This document shows, one piece after another, positions 62,638-64,000 of a DNA stretch of 64,000 nt. Position 1 is the stretch's first letter, and every line of letters begins with the position of its first letter. A program made the position numbers and the translations under genes. The notes under the pieces were generated by a model, which saw nothing but the letters and a program-made list of their open reading frames with translations, made no database searches and was not told the DNA's origin. Origin of the DNA: Kribbella capetownensis (GTDB taxonomy: Bacteria; Actinomycetota; Actinomycetes; Propionibacteriales; Kribbellaceae); assembly GCF_004331485.1 (NCBI RefSeq), contig NZ_SJKD01000003.1, forward strand, positions 558,001 through 622,000. The letters are read 5' to 3'.

Positions 62638-64000
62638 CTAGACGGCCGGCCTGATGTCCACGTCGGCGGCTCGGACGTAGGCCATCCGGTGTCCGAACCA
62701 GATCTGGTAGTACCGGTCCTTGCCGAGCACCTGCACGTGGTCGGTCGGGGGCTGACCGGCGAAGGTGACGGCGCGGTAGTAGTCGGTCTCGATGTTCAGG
62801 TCACTGACCGGGTAGGCCTGACCGGCACCGATCGAGTACTGCAGCGGCGTGACGGTCTGGTACGGAATACCCGCCGGGTACGCCGCCTCTTCGGGGTAGG
62901 CACGCCCGTAGACCGGCACCGAGGCCTTGCCCGCCTTCGGCTTCACCACGAGACCCGGCTTGGCGAACGCGTCCGGCGCCGACGCCGGGCTCTTGAACCA
63001 GCCCAGCGCGCCCAGGTACCAGACGGCCACCCAGTCGCCCTGGCGCTGCGCCACGACGTACTGCGAACCCGCAGCGGCCCGTGAGCCCATGTCCGAGACG
63101 TCCGTGGTGCCGTCGATCCCGTTCGGGTGCAGTCCGATGTCCTTGACCAGCGGAGCGTTGTCGTCAGGCGCCTGACGCAGGTAGACGAAGTTGGTGGCCT
63201 GCGGCGTGCACGGCGTACCGGGGGCGTCGCAGTTGCTGACCACCTGCACGTTGCCCTCGAAGCCCGGCTTGATGGTGACGATCGAGCCGGCCTTCACCGG
63301 GAAGATCTTGTGCCCGTAGATCGGGGCGCCGAGCAGGTCGAAGTAGTGCTCCCAGTCGAAATAGGGTCCCGGATCCCAGTGCATGCCGGCCACCGTGCTG
63401 GGAATCGTTCCCGGCACCTGGTCGTGGCCGATGATGTGGGCCCGGTCGAGCGGGATGTGGTTCTTGGCGGCGAGGTAGCGGACCAGCTTGGCCGAGTTGC
63501 GGTACATGGCCTCGGTGAACCAGGTCGCGCCCTGGGGTGCGAAGCCCTCGTGCTCGATGCCGATGCTGTGCATGTTCACGTACCAGTTGCCGGCCTGCCA
63601 GGCGACGTCGTTCGCCTTGACGTGCTGCCAGGTGTGGCCGTCGGACGAGCGCATCGTGTACTGCCAGCTCACGTACGTCGGGTCCTGCACCAGGTTCAGC
63701 GTGGTCTGCCAGCTGCCCTCGGTGTCGTGGATGACGATGTAGTCGATCTTGCCGGTCTTCGGCCGGTTCGCCAGGTCGTGGTTGCCGTAGTCACCAGCCC
63801 CCGCGCCGTACTGGGAGTACGGCGCGGGCAGCCACTCACACCCGAGGGTCGGAGGGCACTCGACGCCGCTGTTCGCGGGCTTCTGCCCGGCAGGCAACGC
63901 CAGCTTGTCGGCCTGTGCCTTGTCCGGGGTCACTGCGACCGGAGCCATCGTGATCTGCTGTCCGGTGTTCGTGGTCCGGGACGCACCGCGGGCCATGATC
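62638..64000 (-). CDS. N-acetylmuramoyl-L-alanine amidase (Amidase_2), partial
   Basis: Peptidoglycan hydrolase that cuts the MurNAc-L-Ala bond. About 454 codons are present; the N-terminus, probably with a signal peptide, is beyond the right edge. The T7-lysozyme-like domain shows zinc ligands in DYIVIHDTEGSW and IIGHDQVPGT and the motif SIGIEHEGF. A C-terminal region with an SH3-like stretch (GSIVTIKPGFEGNVQVVSNCD, then YVVAQRQGDWVAVWYLG) follows, with a disulfide-like Cys pair. An internal ATG at 63996 exists but is unlikely to be the real start. Confidence 0.9.
   Translation of the reverse strand, partial: IMARGASRTTNTGQQITMAPVAVTPDKAQADKLALPAGQKPANSGVECPPTLGCEWLPAPYSQYGAGAGDYGNHDLANRPKTGKIDYIVIHDTEGSWQTTLNLVQDPTYVSWQYTMRSSDGHTWQHVKANDVAWQAGNWYVNMHSIGIEHEGFAPQGATWFTEAMYRNSAKLVRYLAAKNHIPLDRAHIIGHDQVPGTIPSTVAGMHWDPGPYFDWEHYFDLLGAPIYGHKIFPVKAGSIVTIKPGFEGNVQVVSNCDAPGTPCTPQATNFVYLRQAPDDNAPLVKDIGLHPNGIDGTTDVSDMGSRAAAGSQYVVAQRQGDWVAVWYLGALGWFKSPASAPDAFAKPGLVVKPKAGKASVPVYGRAYPEEAAYPAGIPYQTVTPLQYSIGAGQAYPVSDLNIETDYYRAVTFAGQPPTDHVQVLGKDRYYQIWFGHRMAYVRAADVDIRPAV

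Overview
This is a high-GC actinobacterial chromosome segment. GC-rich third codon positions, frequent GTG/TTG starts, a Streptomyces-type isoleucyl-tRNA synthetase behind a translational T-box, Wag31/SepF/YggT after ftsZ with no ftsA or minCDE, and SAV_6107-type and DUF6504 proteins all point to Actinomycetota. Overall style suggests Kribbella or a related nocardioid/propionibacterial lineage; that placement is inferred, not proven. No rRNA, tRNA, prophage, complete IS element or CRISPR array was recognised.

Left part (1-20 kb): a LivF-type ABC ATPase cut by the window edge, glutamate decarboxylase, an overlapping histidine operon hisD-hisC-hisB-hisH, a Lon-substrate-binding-domain protein, an SDR, a mazEF-like toxin-antitoxin pair, ilvD, an AraC regulator coupled to a glyoxalase-fold protein, recQ, a DHFR-like reductase, two tandem beta-lactamase-fold lipoproteins, a second SDR, a second glyoxalase-fold gene with a palindromic operator, the remnant of a MmyB-like regulator, and a DUF3352 membrane protein.

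Middle (20-33 kb): dnaE1 with a coupled small membrane protein; a minus-strand group with a DksA/TraR-like zinc protein carrying a histone-like Lys/Ala tail, lspA, an RluA-family pseudouridine synthase and a peptidase E-like protein; then ileS, read the other way behind a T-box leader. A MarR gene and a divergent, frameshifted PPOX-family gene share two palindromic operators.

32-52 kb is one long minus-strand division and cell-wall (dcw) cluster: mraZ, rsmH, ftsL-like, ftsI, murE, murF, mraY, murD, ftsW, murG, murC, ftsQ, ftsZ, pgeF, yggS, sepF, yggT, wag31. Most genes overlap by 1-4 bases. Two unusual non-coding structures sit in it: a 163-bp palindrome with many G.U pairs between murD and ftsW, and an expanded array of GTGGA boxes at 10-bp spacing upstream of mraZ, shared with a divergent MoxR-DUF58-transglutaminase operon.

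Right end (57-64 kb): a DUF3040 membrane protein, a methyltransferase, a small CxxC protein, an operon of DUF6504 and a SAV_6107-family HEPN protein with a consensus actinobacterial LexA box upstream, a DM13 protein, a YbaK editing-domain protein, a nucleotidyltransferase-fold protein with a degenerate metal site, and an N-acetylmuramoyl-L-alanine amidase cut by the right edge.
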